Source: an uncultured SAR324 cluster bacterium (GTDB lineage: Bacteria > SAR324 > NAC60-12). Taken from it: a DNA stretch of 64,000 nucleotides. Shown here piece by piece: positions 1 through 10,092 of this stretch; within the stretch, counting starts at the first letter, position 1, and each line of letters begins with the position of its first letter. Where the stretch lies: assembly GCA_905182865.1 (NCBI GenBank), contig CAJJCY010000004.1:558001-622000 (forward strand), in the 5' to 3' direction. The notes beneath the pieces are model-generated. The model saw only the letters and a program-made list of their open reading frames with translations, was not told the DNA's origin and searched no databases. The position numbers and the translations under genes were made by a program.

Positions 1-185
1 TGGGTCTTCGTCCATATCAAGATCCGAACCAGATTCGGCAAGTGGGTCTTCGTCCATATCAAGATCCGAACCAGATTCGGCAAGTGGATCTTCTTCCAAA
101 CCAAGGTCTGTATCAGATTCGGCAAGGGGATCTTCTTCCAAACCAAGGTCTGGACCAGATTCAGTAAAGGGATCTTCTTCCAAAC
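1..185 (-). repeat. 42-bp in-frame tandem repeat
   Basis: The stretch is made of about four 42-bp units that code for the 14-residue acidic repeat of the minus-strand gene. The two units nearest the window edge are almost identical and the inner ones differ by a few substitutions, so copies were gained recently at the C-terminal side. Confidence 0.75.
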
Positions 186-303
186 TTTCTTGAAAATTCT
201 TATCTGTGTTGTCCTGTGAATATGCAGATGGGACAGAAAAGATGAGGGAGATGAATAACAGGAAAGAAAACAAAAATAGGGACAAGTCCGGTTTTTTGGT
301 CAA
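1..303 (-). CDS. Secreted acidic tandem-repeat protein (3' end outside window)
   Basis: The minus-strand frame runs from a possible TTG start at 303 off the left edge of the window. It begins with a hydrophobic signal peptide (SLFLFSFLLFISLIF) and a likely cleavage after SAYSQ. The mature part consists of about four copies of a 14-residue acidic unit of the type EEDPLAESGSDLDM. No domain is recognised. The repeat is negatively charged and probably disordered, so an exported spacer or cation-binding role is possible but only inferred. The ORF track omits it because it is truncated. The start codon is uncertain because no ATG lies in frame just upstream. Confidence 0.55.
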   Translation of the reverse strand, partial: MTKKPDLSLFLFSFLLFISLIFSVPSAYSQDNTDKNFQESLEEDPFTESGPDLGLEEDPLAESDTDLGLEEDPLAESGSDLDMDEDPLAESGSDLDMDEDP

Positions 304-346
304 GTAGACAGTAAAAACTCCATCCGTAAAACCAGTTTGAAAAATT

Positions 347-1207
347 TCAGTCTGTGCTGAACAGTGATTCAGGATGCACATTTTTGAGATCAGGATCGGC
401 TGATAAATCGAGATACAATTTCAGCTTTCCATTCTTTTTTTGAATATGAGTCAGGGTTTCAAAAATGAATTTTTTTTCGTTTCCCTGTGTTGTACGGACA
501 CGCATCACTGTTGAAATCCATTTTTCGCCAACCTTGGTATAATATTTAGGAAAAAACCGATAAACTTTTCGAAGGACTTTTTCAGCAAAAAAATTGACCA
601 TGATAGGCACCTCCTTTTTCTTGTCATAATAACTCTGTACCTTGTCATATGCTTTGCCTTTTTCTCCGGATTCAACATTTATTAATGTTTCAATTTTGAA
701 AAATTTTGGATTTTTCATTTTCGAACATTTTATATCCTTCGTGTCTCCTGCAGTAAAGGAAAAATCCGACGAATCAATATTTGTTCCGGGGAAAATAGTA
801 CTCCCATCTGAAGGGAAACTGCGGCAACTTTCGTTGGAAACAATCCCGCAGCTTGAGCAGACAAATTGTCGTCCACCACGCTTGATAACACAACGTGGTG
901 CATTGGGTCCTTTCTCAGCAAATATTCTCCGCTTGTTTCCAAGTTTTTGTATACGGAGTATTTCTTTTTGTGCTGCACGCTTACTTTTTGACCTGCATAC
1001 CTTACCCTCACAAACATCTAAAATTAGTCCCAAACTAACATTCTTCCTTAACAGTGGATTTGATTGATGTGATTCTTTCATGAATGATTTAATCTTTTCC
1101 GGAGTATTCAATTCCTTACAACTGACTGCACTTGTACTTGTTGGCAACCCGCAAAACAAAAAGAAAATAATTAAAATGCAATATTGTTTTATGTTCTTCA
1201 TAGTCAT
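347..1207 (-). CDS. Secreted protein, possibly outer-membrane lipoprotein-sorting-like
   Basis: The likely start is the ATG at 1207 (MTMKN) or 1201 (MKNIK), because a signal peptide (ILIIFFLFCGLPTSTSA) follows directly; the longer track start at 1288 puts a polar extension in front of it. The mature protein has a Cys-rich middle (CVIKRGGRQFVCSSC, and CR at about 155) that could hold a metal or disulfides. Its C-terminal half (PIMVNFFAEK ... KFIFETLTHIQKKNGK) loosely recalls outer-membrane lipoprotein-sorting proteins. That similarity is weak and the function is unknown. It lies just upstream of the repeat protein on the same strand and may share its transcript. Confidence 0.5.
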   Translation of the reverse strand: MTMKNIKQYCILIIFFLFCGLPTSTSAVSCKELNTPEKIKSFMKESHQSNPLLRKNVSLGLILDVCEGKVCRSKSKRAAQKEILRIQKLGNKRRIFAEKGPNAPRCVIKRGGRQFVCSSCGIVSNESCRSFPSDGSTIFPGTNIDSSDFSFTAGDTKDIKCSKMKNPKFFKIETLINVESGEKGKAYDKVQSYYDKKKEVPIMVNFFAEKVLRKVYRFFPKYYTKVGEKWISTVMRVRTTQGNEKKFIFETLTHIQKKNGKLKLYLDLSADPDLKNVHPESLFSTD

Positions 1208-1354
1208 TCTATTCCAAAAAGTAGCTTTACCTGCCTCTTCTAAGAGATTTGTTGATACTAACTGAATCCAATTTTGAGAACAAGTCAAAAAGACAAAATT
1301 TTATATTATGCTGTAAAATTTTAAGGAATTTGTTGCTTCTTTCACAGGCAAACA

Positions 1355-1385
1355 ACTTGACTTAAAGCGTGTAATATTTGAATAT
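1355..1385 (+). promoter_or_regulatory. Possible guaB promoter
   Basis: A TTGACT box is followed by an AT-rich stretch containing TATAAG, about 80 bp before the guaB start. The spacing to a good -10 box is not ideal, so this is tentative. The 1208-1467 gap between the divergent genes holds nothing else I can support. Confidence 0.3.
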
Positions 1386-1467
1386 AAGCGTTAATTATTT
1401 TTTTTGCATATTTAAAATTTACTGTTACCAAATATTCAGGACAGACGAAAGAGGAAGCTGAGAAAAA

Positions 1468-2946
1468 ATGTTAAAAGACCGCATTGAGGACAGCCTCACT
1501 TTTGATGATGTACTTCTCCTCCCGGGATATTCCAAAGTATTGCCTTCAGAAGTTTCAGTAAAAAGTAGAATCACCCAAACTCTTGAATGCAATATACCGT
1601 TAATCAGTGCAGCAATGGACACGGTTACAGAACACCAGACTGCAATCTGCATGGCTCAGGAAGGTGGAATTGGAATTATTCACAAAAACATGACTGCAGA
1701 AGATCAGGCGACTCAGGTGAGGATGGTCAAGCGTTCTGAAAGCGGTATGATTTCAGATCCTATAACTGTTGAACCAGAAGAGCCGTTGCAAAATGCGCTG
1801 GACTTAATGGAACAATACCGGATTTCCGGAGTTCCTGTCACTAAGGGTCGTGAACTTGTTGGTATTTTGACAAACCGCGATTTACGTTTTGAAACAAATT
1901 TTGAGCAACCAGTCTCAGCTTTGATGACTAAAGGACGAGAACGATTAATAACAGTAGCTGCCGGCATTGAAATGGAGGAAGCAAAACACCTGCTTCATAA
2001 ACATCGTATTGAAAAACTACTGGTTGTTTCAGAAGAATTTGAACTTGTTGGCCTGATTACCATCAAGGATATTGAAAAGGCCCGTAAGTTCCCTGATTCC
2101 AATAAAGATGACCTGGGTCGCCTCAGGGTAGGTGCTGCTTTAGGAACATCTGCAGATTTATTATTCCGTGCAGAAACACTGATTAAAGCTGGTGTTGATG
2201 TAGTTGTGCTTGATACTGCTCATGGCCATTCACAAGGTGTTTTAGACAGTATTTTAAAATTGCGTTCTACTTATCCTGAACTGCAAATAATTGGAGGAAA
2301 TATTGCAACCGGCGAAGCAGCTGATGCTTTGGTAAAGGCTGGTGCAAATGCAGTTAAAGTTGGAATTGGACCGGGATCTATCTGTACAACAAGAATGGTG
2401 GCAGGTATCGGAGTCCCACAAATGACGGCTATCGATAAGGTTTCACATGCACTTCAAAAGTCAAATATTCCTGTTATAGCAGACGGTGGTATCAAATATT
2501 CAGGTGACATCGTTAAAGCAATTTCTGCCGGAGCACACACAGTTATGATCGGCAGCCTATTTGCCGGAACAGCAGAATCTCCTGGACAAGTAGTTCTTTA
2601 TCAAGGCAGGCGCTACAAAATTTACCGTGGTATGGGTTCATTGGGTGCAATGAAAGAGGGTGGCAAAGATCGCTATTTTCAGAGTCACATAGAAGATGAC
2701 GTAAAATTCGTTCCTGAGGGCATCGAGGGTCGTGTGCCGTACAAGGGGCACCTCTCAGAATCTATCTATCAGTTTGTTGGCGGGTTGCGTGCCGGAATGG
2801 GATATACCGGTACTGAGACTATTGATGAATTACGATCAAAGCCCCGGTTTGTAAAAATTACTTCAGCCGGCTTACGGGAAAGCCATGCTCACGATATCTT
2901 CATTACCGAAGAAGCCCCGAATTATCCAATGAGCGTTAAATCATGA
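1468..2946 (+). CDS. guaB: IMP dehydrogenase
   Basis: This 492-residue protein is a full-length inosine-5'-monophosphate dehydrogenase, the NAD-dependent enzyme that commits IMP to guanine nucleotides. Near the N-terminus it has [17 protein letters not shown]-domain pair lies at roughly residues 95-200. The catalytic loop [11 protein letters not shown] carries the active-site Cys at about 305. The flap and glycine-rich elements [10 protein letters not shown] and [10 protein letters not shown] are present. The start follows a purine-rich stretch (GAGGAAGCTGAG). The stop overlaps the next ORF by four bases, which suggests translational coupling. Confidence 0.97.
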   Translation: MLKDRIEDSLTFDDVLLLPGYSKVLPSEVSVKSRITQTLECNIPLISAAMDTVTEHQTAICMAQEGGIGIIHKNMTAEDQATQVRMVKRSESGMISDPITVEPEEPLQNALDLMEQYRISGVPVTKGRELVGILTNRDLRFETNFEQPVSALMTKGRERLITVAAGIEMEEAKHLLHKHRIEKLLVVSEEFELVGLITIKDIEKARKFPDSNKDDLGRLRVGAALGTSADLLFRAETLIKAGVDVVVLDTAHGHSQGVLDSILKLRSTYPELQIIGGNIATGEAADALVKAGANAVKVGIGPGSICTTRMVAGIGVPQMTAIDKVSHALQKSNIPVIADGGIKYSGDIVKAISAGAHTVMIGSLFAGTAESPGQVVLYQGRRYKIYRGMGSLGAMKEGGKDRYFQSHIEDDVKFVPEGIEGRVPYKGHLSESIYQFVGGLRAGMGYTGTETIDELRSKPRFVKITSAGLRESHAHDIFITEEAPNYPMSVKS

Positions 2947-3992
2947 GCTTCTGCCGGTTACCTATCCTAAACAAACTCATCTTGTTTTTTGTTACTGCCT
3001 TCATTTTTGGTTGTTCCTTTCATTATGATCAGGGACTGCAGTTAGAACAGGAGGAACGCTGGGCAGAAGCTGCGATTGAGTACCGTATTGCCTTAGTCGA
3101 AAATCCGGATGACACGGAAATAAGGGAAGCCTTGAAAAGGATGAACATCCATGTTGCACAAGAAAATTTTGAAATGTATCAGCAGTATCTTAAGCAGCGT
3201 GAATATCGTAAAGCTTACCGCAGATTGGAGGCTGCACTGTCTCAAAATCCCAAACTTGTTGAAGCGCGTTCAGAAATTCGGCATTGGTGGCATTTATTGA
3301 TAACAGGTAAAGTTGATTTGGAATTTAACCGCTTTTCTTCCAATCTGCGACTGGCGGAAGAAATGATCCTGCAGGTCCAGATTAATACCTCAAACAGAAA
3401 ATTATTAACCGGAAACATTTCAAGTGAAACTGGAATTTTCTTTCTTGAGGATGTGGTATATCGTACACAGCCAGATCAGCTTGCCGAATACACTATCAAC
3501 TCAATTGGCCTGAAACTTAAACATAAATCTTCTCTTGGCTACATCCGTAATGAATTTAAAAAGTTTATTAATTTTAGGGAACTATTCCCTTTACAAGTCA
3601 GGGGATCAATTAAAAACATAAATTTGAAAACTCCGCAGAATATTCTGGATCACCGGACTTCCTTACTTAATAAAGGGGGAAATTCAACAGCATGGCATCC
3701 TCCCCGTCTGGTCAGTTATGAACTTCAGTTTGACGGTGATGATATTCGGGTGAAATCTGATTTAAATCATAGTGAGTTTGCTCCTTCTATACTTTACCTG
3801 AATAACTCAGACCGACGGGCAAACATTGATTTTGGAGTTTATCAGCTTCAAATGAAAGGTTCTGGACGAAAATGGAGTATCAAACGAAAAACATACCGCA
3901 CCTCAAAAGACGATTATTTTTACGCACTGTCCAGCAATATATCACTCAACCGTTACTTTTATTACGATAGGGTTTTTCGGTTCATTCAATAA
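2943..3992 (+). CDS. TPR-containing lipoprotein
   Basis: The 349-residue protein starts with a lipoprotein signal ([13 protein letters not shown], lipobox FGCS). TPR-like helices follow: [21 protein letters not shown] at about residues 36-55 and a second pair at about 85-110. The remaining 230 residues look beta-rich and match nothing I recognise. It overlaps guaB by ATGA, so both are probably made from one transcript, although no functional link to IMP dehydrogenase is evident. An outer-membrane anchored scaffold role is inference only. Confidence 0.7.
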   Translation: MSFCRLPILNKLILFFVTAFIFGCSFHYDQGLQLEQEERWAEAAIEYRIALVENPDDTEIREALKRMNIHVAQENFEMYQQYLKQREYRKAYRRLEAALSQNPKLVEARSEIRHWWHLLITGKVDLEFNRFSSNLRLAEEMILQVQINTSNRKLLTGNISSETGIFFLEDVVYRTQPDQLAEYTINSIGLKLKHKSSLGYIRNEFKKFINFRELFPLQVRGSIKNINLKTPQNILDHRTSLLNKGGNSTAWHPPRLVSYELQFDGDDIRVKSDLNHSEFAPSILYLNNSDRRANIDFGVYQLQMKGSGRKWSIKRKTYRTSKDDYFYALSSNISLNRYFYYDRVFRFIQ

Positions 3993-4108
3993 CTGATCAG
4001 AACTAAAAGTAGAAAATAACTGTCACTGAAAATACGAGCATAATACCCGTGAAGCAGCCCATTGGGACCGGAAGTAACGGAAAGGGAATGTGCCGTAGCA
4101 TGGTGATA

Positions 4109-5163
4109 TTAAACAATTTTTGATGGTAGTGGTTCGTGTACAATTTCAGCTGGTTCATCAACTGACAAACTAAGCAGAGTTTTTTCTTTTGCCACTTCAT
4201 GGCGTATCATTGCAATTCCACGGAAGACACTGTCTTTAGAGAAACTACCCAAACTGGTTATTTTTCCAATTTCTTTTCCGGCATGAAAAAGCAGAGCTCC
4301 AGAAGTTGCTTTGGAATTTTCCGGAACACTTAGCCAGACTGAGATCCAGTTTGGATGCCCTCGATGATACATTCTGGCATGAGGCTCCTGTCCTATGTAA
4401 CAACCTTTGTTGAAGGAAATGTGGTCCCCAAGACCTGCTTCTTGAGGAAAATTGTCTCTCCCGTAATCAACTCCTGAACGTGGTACACCCTCTAAACACC
4501 GCATTTCATCAAATGCTTCAAGACCAATCAAGTTACCATCAATATCTGTTCTATAAATTTTTGCAAAACACCTGTGTAGACAAGGTTTATTAAACGTGGC
4601 AGTTTCCCCAAATTAAATTTTGCAGTTAAAACCAACTCTCCTTCAAATGTCCATTTTATTTTATCACTAAAATATCCCAATTTTTCTGCAATTTTTTCTG
4701 CATCCGGACCACTCAAGTCAATTCTCAGCATTTCTCCAGAATTCAGCAGACGCAATTCCAGATCCTCTCGTATGTGAAAATTATCTAAAATCGTTCCTAC
4801 TGCTCGCCCTTCACCAGGATCACAAATTACAATCCATTCATCTTCATCACTGTGAAAAATTTCCAGATGATGAATAATTTTACCCTTGTTGCTGCAAATC
4901 AAACTTGACTGAATTTCTCCAACTTCCAGCTGCAATACATCGCTTGTAACCATTCCCTGTAAAAATGTACCTGCATCAATGCCCTTTAAAGAAATTAGCC
5001 AGCAGGCTTTAAGGTCAAATAATCCACAACCATGCAGGAGCAGGTTGATTTCTTCTGCTAATCTGTCAGAATAACTTGTCGGCAAACCAGCGCCTCCTTC
5101 AAATTCCTGAATGCGGCATCCTAAATTAAGGTGAAGTTCGTCAATTATTTTGTAGATTTCCAT
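4109..5163 (-). CDS. ygfZ: Folate-binding protein YgfZ (frameshifted)
   Basis: Two overlapping ORFs (4528-5163 and 4109-4531) together form one GcvT-like folate-binding protein of about 350 residues. The N-terminal part has LFDLKACWLISLKG and TFLQGMVTSDV. The C-terminal part has the family signature KGCYIGQEPHARMYHRG, including the conserved Cys. YgfZ proteins help assemble or repair Fe-S clusters through tetrahydrofolate. The reading frame shifts near 4560 at a short A-run (gcaaaaat). After correction the sequence reads straight on (AKIYRTDIDGNLIGLEAF), so a one-base sequence error is as likely as a real mutation. It is divergent from folD, another folate gene. Confidence 0.85.
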
Positions 5164-5251
5164 AAATTGTATCAGAATATTTTGGCTTTAATCATACAGG
5201 AATTGTGGAAATTTTGTAACCCCCATTAAACTATAATGAAAAGGAAAATAC

Positions 5252-6142
5252 GTGAGTGAGTTAATTTCTGGAAAAATAATAAGTGCGCAAATCAACGAAG
5301 AATTGTGCCTTGAAGTGAAACAGTTAAAAACAAAAGGTATAGAACCGTGTCTGGCTGTAGTTCTGGTTGGAGAAGATCCTGCTTCAGAAGTCTATGTGCG
5401 TAATAAAAAACGGACTAGCGAAGAAATCGGAATGAAGTCCATTGGACACAACCTTCCGGACACAACTACTCAGCGAGAGTTAGAGACATTAATACAAAGT
5501 CTTAATGCAGATCCTGCAGTTCATGGAATTTTGTGCCAGTTTCCTCTGCCTGAAGGTCTTGATGAAAAAAAGGTTATTCAGACAATTGCTCCGGAAAAAG
5601 ATGTGGATGGTTTACATCCTCTTAATGCAGGACTGATTGCTATGGGCATACCTAAGTTTATTTCCTGTACGCCATACGGTGTCTTGCAAATGCTAAAAAG
5701 GAGTGGAATTTCAACTTCAGGTAAAAATGCTGTTGTGCTTGGCAGAAGCAATCTTGTAGGCCGTCCGATTGCCACTCTTCTTTCCAGTAAGGGTTGGGAC
5801 GCAACAGTGACTGTTTGTCACTCAAGAACCAGTGATTTGGCTGAAGTTACCTCTCAGGCAGATATTTTGATTGCGGCAATCGGAATACCGGAATTTGTTA
5901 AAGCGAATATGGTCAAACCCGGAGCAGTCGTAATTGATGTCGGCATTAACCGCATTGATGACCCAAACAAAGCTAAAGGAACCCGCCTGGTCGGAGATGT
6001 TGCATTTGAAGAAGTTGCAGCAAAAGCCTCATTCATCACACCCGTTCCAGGCGGAGTCGGTCCAATGACTATCGCCATGCTGATGGTAAACACAGTTAAT
6101 GCCGCACGCTGGCAAAACGGATTAACTGAAATGGATTTATAA
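5252..6142 (+). CDS. folD: Bifunctional methylenetetrahydrofolate dehydrogenase/cyclohydrolase
   Basis: The 296-residue FolD interconverts 5,10-methylene-, methenyl- and 10-formyl-tetrahydrofolate using NADP. Visible motifs are the catalytic region YVRNKKR with the active-site Lys, GILCQFPLPEGLD, the PxKDVDG element (PEKDVDGLHP), the dinucleotide loop VLGRSNLVGRP, and the C-terminal TPVPGGVGPMT. Length is normal for the family. The start is GTG (GTGAGTGAG), the first plausible codon before the conserved SGKIISAQI. It is transcribed divergently from ygfZ across an 88-bp gap that must hold both promoters. Confidence 0.97.
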   Translation: MSELISGKIISAQINEELCLEVKQLKTKGIEPCLAVVLVGEDPASEVYVRNKKRTSEEIGMKSIGHNLPDTTTQRELETLIQSLNADPAVHGILCQFPLPEGLDEKKVIQTIAPEKDVDGLHPLNAGLIAMGIPKFISCTPYGVLQMLKRSGISTSGKNAVVLGRSNLVGRPIATLLSSKGWDATVTVCHSRTSDLAEVTSQADILIAAIGIPEFVKANMVKPGAVVIDVGINRIDDPNKAKGTRLVGDVAFEEVAAKASFITPVPGGVGPMTIAMLMVNTVNAARWQNGLTEMDL

Positions 6143-6426
6143 AAATCAATCTTTGCTGTATTTTTCAGCCATTAGACCTGTTCTACTAATAAAAACAGAA
6201 AATTGAGAGAAGGAACTATTATCCTAAAAAGAAATATATTTGAATATTTTTGCTTTTAACAAAGTTTTCGATTGAATTTTCAAAAAAAACACAATATATA
6301 TGATGTGTCGTACACTATAGTTTAGTGACGTTATGGGGATTGTCCCTCTTCCTCCAGGTTTGTACTGGGAGGATTTTCAATAATCTGATCCGGACAGAGT
6401 TTCGGATTTTACATAAGGAGTATGTT
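6143..6426 (+). other. Long leader with two hairpins before the nucleoside operon
   Basis: This 284-bp gap has no gene. Its 3' half holds two possible stems: CCTCCAG paired imperfectly with CTGGGAGG (about 6353-6375), and ATCCG/TCGGAT (about 6388-6406). The latter sits just before the Shine-Dalgarno AAGGAG of the binding-protein gene. It does not fit the purine riboswitch pattern I know. A leader-mediated control of nucleoside uptake is possible but unproven. Confidence 0.3.
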
Positions 6427-7429
6427 ATGAAAAAATTGCTTTCCACCATCCTGCTGGCTGGTGTAGTACTGTGGAGCGCTTCACAGGCAATGGCTTTCAA
6501 GCCGGCTGTGGTTTTTGACATGGGTGGTAAATTTGACAAGTCTTTCAACGAAGGCATTTGGAATGGCCTGGAAAAGTTTCGTAAAGAAACTGGGATCAAG
6601 TACCGTGAATTTGAAGTTCAACAGGAAGCTCAACGTGAGCAGTTCCTCCGTAAACTTGCCCAACGTGGTTCCGACCCGATTCTCGCAGTAGGATTTGGTC
6701 AAGCTTCAGCAGTTGAGAAAGTCGCAAAAGAATTTCCAAACACCAGATTCAGCATCATTGATGTGGACTGGTGAACTTACCGAACGTTCAGGGAATTGCT
6801 TTCAAGGAACAAGAAGGTTCATTCCTGGTAGGTGTTTTGGCTGCATTGAGAAGTGAAACTGGAAAAGTTGGTTTTGTCGGCGGAATGGATATTCCCTTGA
6901 TCCACAAATTTGCTTGTGGATATGTACAGGGTGTCAAGTACATAAACTCCAGGAGCTACTGTTTTTCAGAAAATGACTGGATACAACACCTGCTGCATGG
7001 AATGACCCGGCACGTGGAGCAGAGTTGGCAAAAACAATGTTTGACAGTGGTGCTGATATCGTTTACGCTGCTGCCGGAAGTACAGGACTAGGTGTTTTGC
7101 AGGCTGCTGCTGACAACAAAAAACTTTCTATAGGTGTTGACAGTAACCAGAACTACATTCAACCAGGTTCAGTTTTGACCTCCATGCTCAAGCGTGTCGA
7201 TGTTGCTGCATACGAAGTATTTAAAACTGGACATGACGGTTCCTGGAAATCAGGATTTAAAATTCTTGGCCTAGCGGAAGATGGTGTGGGTTGGGCACTT
7301 GATGAGCACAATGCCAAATTGGTAACCAGTGCTATGGAATCCAAAGTGGAGCAAGTCCGTAAAGGTATCATCTCTGGTTCAATCAAAGTACATGACTACA
7401 TGAGCGACAATAAGTGTCCTGCACAGTAG
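6427..7429 (+). CDS. BMP-family nucleoside ABC transporter substrate-binding protein (frameshifted)
   Basis: Three ORF pieces rebuild one periplasmic binding protein of about 330 residues of the BmpA/PnrA family. It has a signal peptide (LLSTILLAGVVLWSASQAMA), the ligand-binding start FDMGGKFDKSFNEG, then QGIAFKEQEGSFLVG, and late GADIVYAAAGSTGLG and GVDSNQNY. Frame changes occur near 6769 (a lost G in tggtgaac restores DWVNLPNVQ), near 6946 and near 6983. All three are single-base changes and the protein is otherwise well preserved. Such proteins capture purine nucleosides. It opens the operon with a nucleoside hydrolase, ATPase and two permeases. The ATG follows AAGGAG. Confidence 0.88.
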
Positions 7430-7467
7430 TCTAGTCAAAGACGGGTGACTAAATTATTTTAGTGTTT

Positions 7468-7491
7468 AGGGTGATGTATTTACATCACCCT
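7468..7491 (+). terminator. Perfect 10-bp hairpin after the binding-protein gene
   Basis: AGGGTGATGT, a four-base ATTT loop, and ACATCACCCT form a perfect stem-loop 39 bp after the binding-protein stop. No T-tract follows, so it is not a classical Rho-independent terminator. It may instead protect or attenuate the transcript, letting the binding protein be made in excess over the downstream transporter subunits, as is common for ABC importers. Confidence 0.55.
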
Positions 7492-7541
7492 ACACCCCTC
7501 TACCCATTTCTACTCCTGCTATCCTCAATACTCCTTTTTTC

Positions 7542-8483
7542 ATGCCCTCTCAAAAAATAATCATTGATACAGATCCTGGTCAGGATGATGCTATTGGTAT
7601 CTTGCTGGCACTGGCTTCTCCTGCAGAGCTTGATATTCTCGGAATTGTCACAGTTGCCGGAAACGTTCCTTTAGCATTAACTTCCAGAAATGCGTTGATG
7701 CTCTGTGAGCTCGCAAACAAAACAGAGACTAAAGTATTTGCTGGATGTTCACGACCGCTGGTACGGCCTTTGGTCACAGCAGAGCATGTGCATGGGAAAA
7801 CAGGGTTGGACGGTGCAGAGCTTCCACCACCAACAATGACCCTGCAAAAGCAGCACGGAGTGGACTGGACCATTGAGACCTTACTGGAAGCTGAAGACAA
7901 TTCAATCACGATTTGCTGCTTTGCGCCTTTGACAAATGTAGCAATGGCCATGATTAAAGCTCCACAAATCCTGCCAAAAATTAAAAATATCGTAATGATG
8001 GGAGGAGGATATTTTGAAGGCGGAAATATCACCCCCACTTCCGAATTTAATATCTTCGTAGATCCACATGCTGCCAGTACAGTTTTAAGCTGTGGCCGTC
8101 CACTTGTTATGCTGCCACTGGATGTAACACACAAAGCACTGATGCAGCGTAAATGGCTTGAAGACTTGAAAGCTCTTGGAACTCCAGTCGGTGATGCTGC
8201 TTTCGGTATGATGAGCTTCTATGAGAGATTTGATCTCGAAAAATATGGTTCCGGTGGTGGCCCTCTACATGATCCTACAGTGATTGCATATTTGCTCCAA
8301 CAGGAACTTTTTGAAGGAAAGTTTGTCAATGTTGAAATCGAAATTAGTTCCGAACTCACAATGGGTATGACGGTGGTCGACTGGTGGAAAGTTACTGACC
8401 GTCCGCCAAACGTAACTTATATCAATCAAATTAACGCAGATGGTTTTTTCCAATTGATTTTGAAACGTCTCGCCATACTTTAA
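7542..8483 (+). CDS. Nucleoside hydrolase (IunH/URH1 family)
   Basis: The 313-residue protein is a ribonucleoside hydrolase that splits nucleosides into base and ribose. The Ca-binding N-terminal motif DTDPGQDDA starts at residue 8, close to the family norm of DTDPG(I/Q)DDA. Conserved segments VHGKTGLDGAELP, FAPLTNVAMAM, MMGGGYFEGGNITPTSEFN and the late LHDPTVIAY, with the catalytic-pocket His, are all present. It lies between the binding protein and the ATPase of a nucleoside importer, so imported nucleosides are probably cleaved at once for base salvage. Purine or pyrimidine preference cannot be read from sequence. Confidence 0.93.
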   Translation: MPSQKIIIDTDPGQDDAIGILLALASPAELDILGIVTVAGNVPLALTSRNALMLCELANKTETKVFAGCSRPLVRPLVTAEHVHGKTGLDGAELPPPTMTLQKQHGVDWTIETLLEAEDNSITICCFAPLTNVAMAMIKAPQILPKIKNIVMMGGGYFEGGNITPTSEFNIFVDPHAASTVLSCGRPLVMLPLDVTHKALMQRKWLEDLKALGTPVGDAAFGMMSFYERFDLEKYGSGGGPLHDPTVIAYLLQQELFEGKFVNVEIEISSELTMGMTVVDWWKVTDRPPNVTYINQINADGFFQLILKRLAIL

Positions 8484-8561
8484 AAACAAGTACCCTTGTA
8501 TGTTTCAGGAAACAAGACACGGCACCAATCCTCAATTATAAACAAACTCAGCCACAAAAAA

Positions 8562-10092
8562 ATGTCTCCTGTAGCCATTGAGCTAACTGATATTAATAAA
8601 TATTTTGGCAATGTCTGCGCTAACAAAGACGTTTCGCTCAAGGTTGAGTCCGGAACCATTCACGGTATTATTGGTGAAAATGGTGCAGGAAAATCTACTT
8701 TGATGAGTATACTTTATGGTTTTTATCAAGCAGATTCAGGTGCAATTGCCGTACAGGAAAAATCGACGAGATTCGCAGTGCTCCATGATGCAATTGATGC
8801 AGGAATTGGCATGGTACATCAGCATTTCATGCTGGTAGATACTTTCACTGTACTTGAAAATGTTGTCCTTGGCACTGAAACTGGATTTTCTCTGCAGCAA
8901 TCAATGCAAAAAACTGAACGAGAACTTCAGCGTCTGGAGAAAGATTATCATTTGGAAGTTGATATCAATGCTGTGATTAACACTTTACCAGTTGGACTTC
9001 AACAGCGTGTAGAAATTCTCAAAGCACTCTATCGTGGAGCTGATATTCTAGTTCTCGATGAGCCCACCGGTGTCTTGACACCACAAGAAGCGGATCATTT
9101 ATTTCGCATTCTCAATGAGCTTCGTGAACAGGGGAAAACAGTAATATTAATTACCCACAAACTCCGTGAGATCATGGCCATTACGGATAATGTTTCCGTG
9201 ATGCGTCAAGGTGAAATGGTTGCACACCGCAAAACTTCCGAAACAGACAGAGAAGAATTAGCAGAATTGATGGTAGGGCGAAAAGTCCTCATGCAAGTCG
9301 ATAAAGCACCAGCAAAACCAGGAAGTCCTATGTTGACCGTAAAACACCTGGATTATATAGATGATTTCGGTGTTCCCCGTGTAAAAGATGTCAGCTTTGA
9401 GGTCCATTGTGGTGAAATTGTTGGAATTGCTGGCGTCTCCGGAAATGGTCAGTCAGAACTGATGGAAGTAATCACTGGAATCAAACCATTTCAAAAAGGC
9501 CAAATCCAGATCAGTGGACAAACTATCACTTCAACCGTTAGAGCAGATGCTGCAACAATGAGACGATTTGGAATGGCCCATGTTCCTGAAGACCGTCAGC
9601 GCAGTGGCTTGGTCACTTCATTTTCTGCAAATGAAAATATCATATTGGGCTACCACAAAAATCCTTCCTATAACAATTTTATTGAAATGGATAGAGAATC
9701 CATCATACAGTCCTGCAAAAAACAGATGGATCATTTCGATGTACGCCCGAACAATCCTCTTTTGAGAACTTCTCTCTTTTCCGGAGGCAATCAGCAAAAA
9801 CTTGTGGTTGCAAGAGAATTGGAGCGTGATCCTGCATTTATTGGTGGTCGGTCAACCAACACGTGGGGTTGATATCGGAGCAATTGAATTTATTCATCGC
9901 CAAATAATTGCTATGCGTGATGCCGGAAAAGCTGTTTTACTGGTTTCTGTAGAACTTGATGAAATCCTTTCTTTGAGTGACAGAATTTTAGTCATGTTTG
10001 ACGGACAAATCATGGGAGAAATACTGGCAAAAGATGCTGACGAGCGAGAAATTGGACTGTTGATGGCCGGAGTACGAAAGGAAGCGGCATGA
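8562..10092 (+). CDS. Nucleoside ABC transporter duplicated ATPase subunit (frameshifted)
   Basis: The protein is of the RbsA/YufO type, with two fused ATPase domains and about 510 residues. Domain 1 has Walker [10 protein letters not shown], a signature-like [15 protein letters not shown] and Walker [14 protein letters not shown]. Domain 2 has the usual degenerate Walker A ([10 protein letters not shown]), signature [14 protein letters not shown] and a Walker B variant ending [13 protein letters not shown]. The frame shifts near 9842 at ttggtgg; removing one G restores [10 protein letters not shown]. The start at 8562 ([16 protein letters not shown]) fits homologous N-termini better than the track start at 8496. 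The stop overlaps the permease ATG (ATGA). Confidence 0.92.

Noticed and set aside
6143-6426. Purine riboswitch before the nucleoside operon
   Set aside because: The conserved loop sequences of the purine aptamer are not found; only unspecific hairpins are seen.
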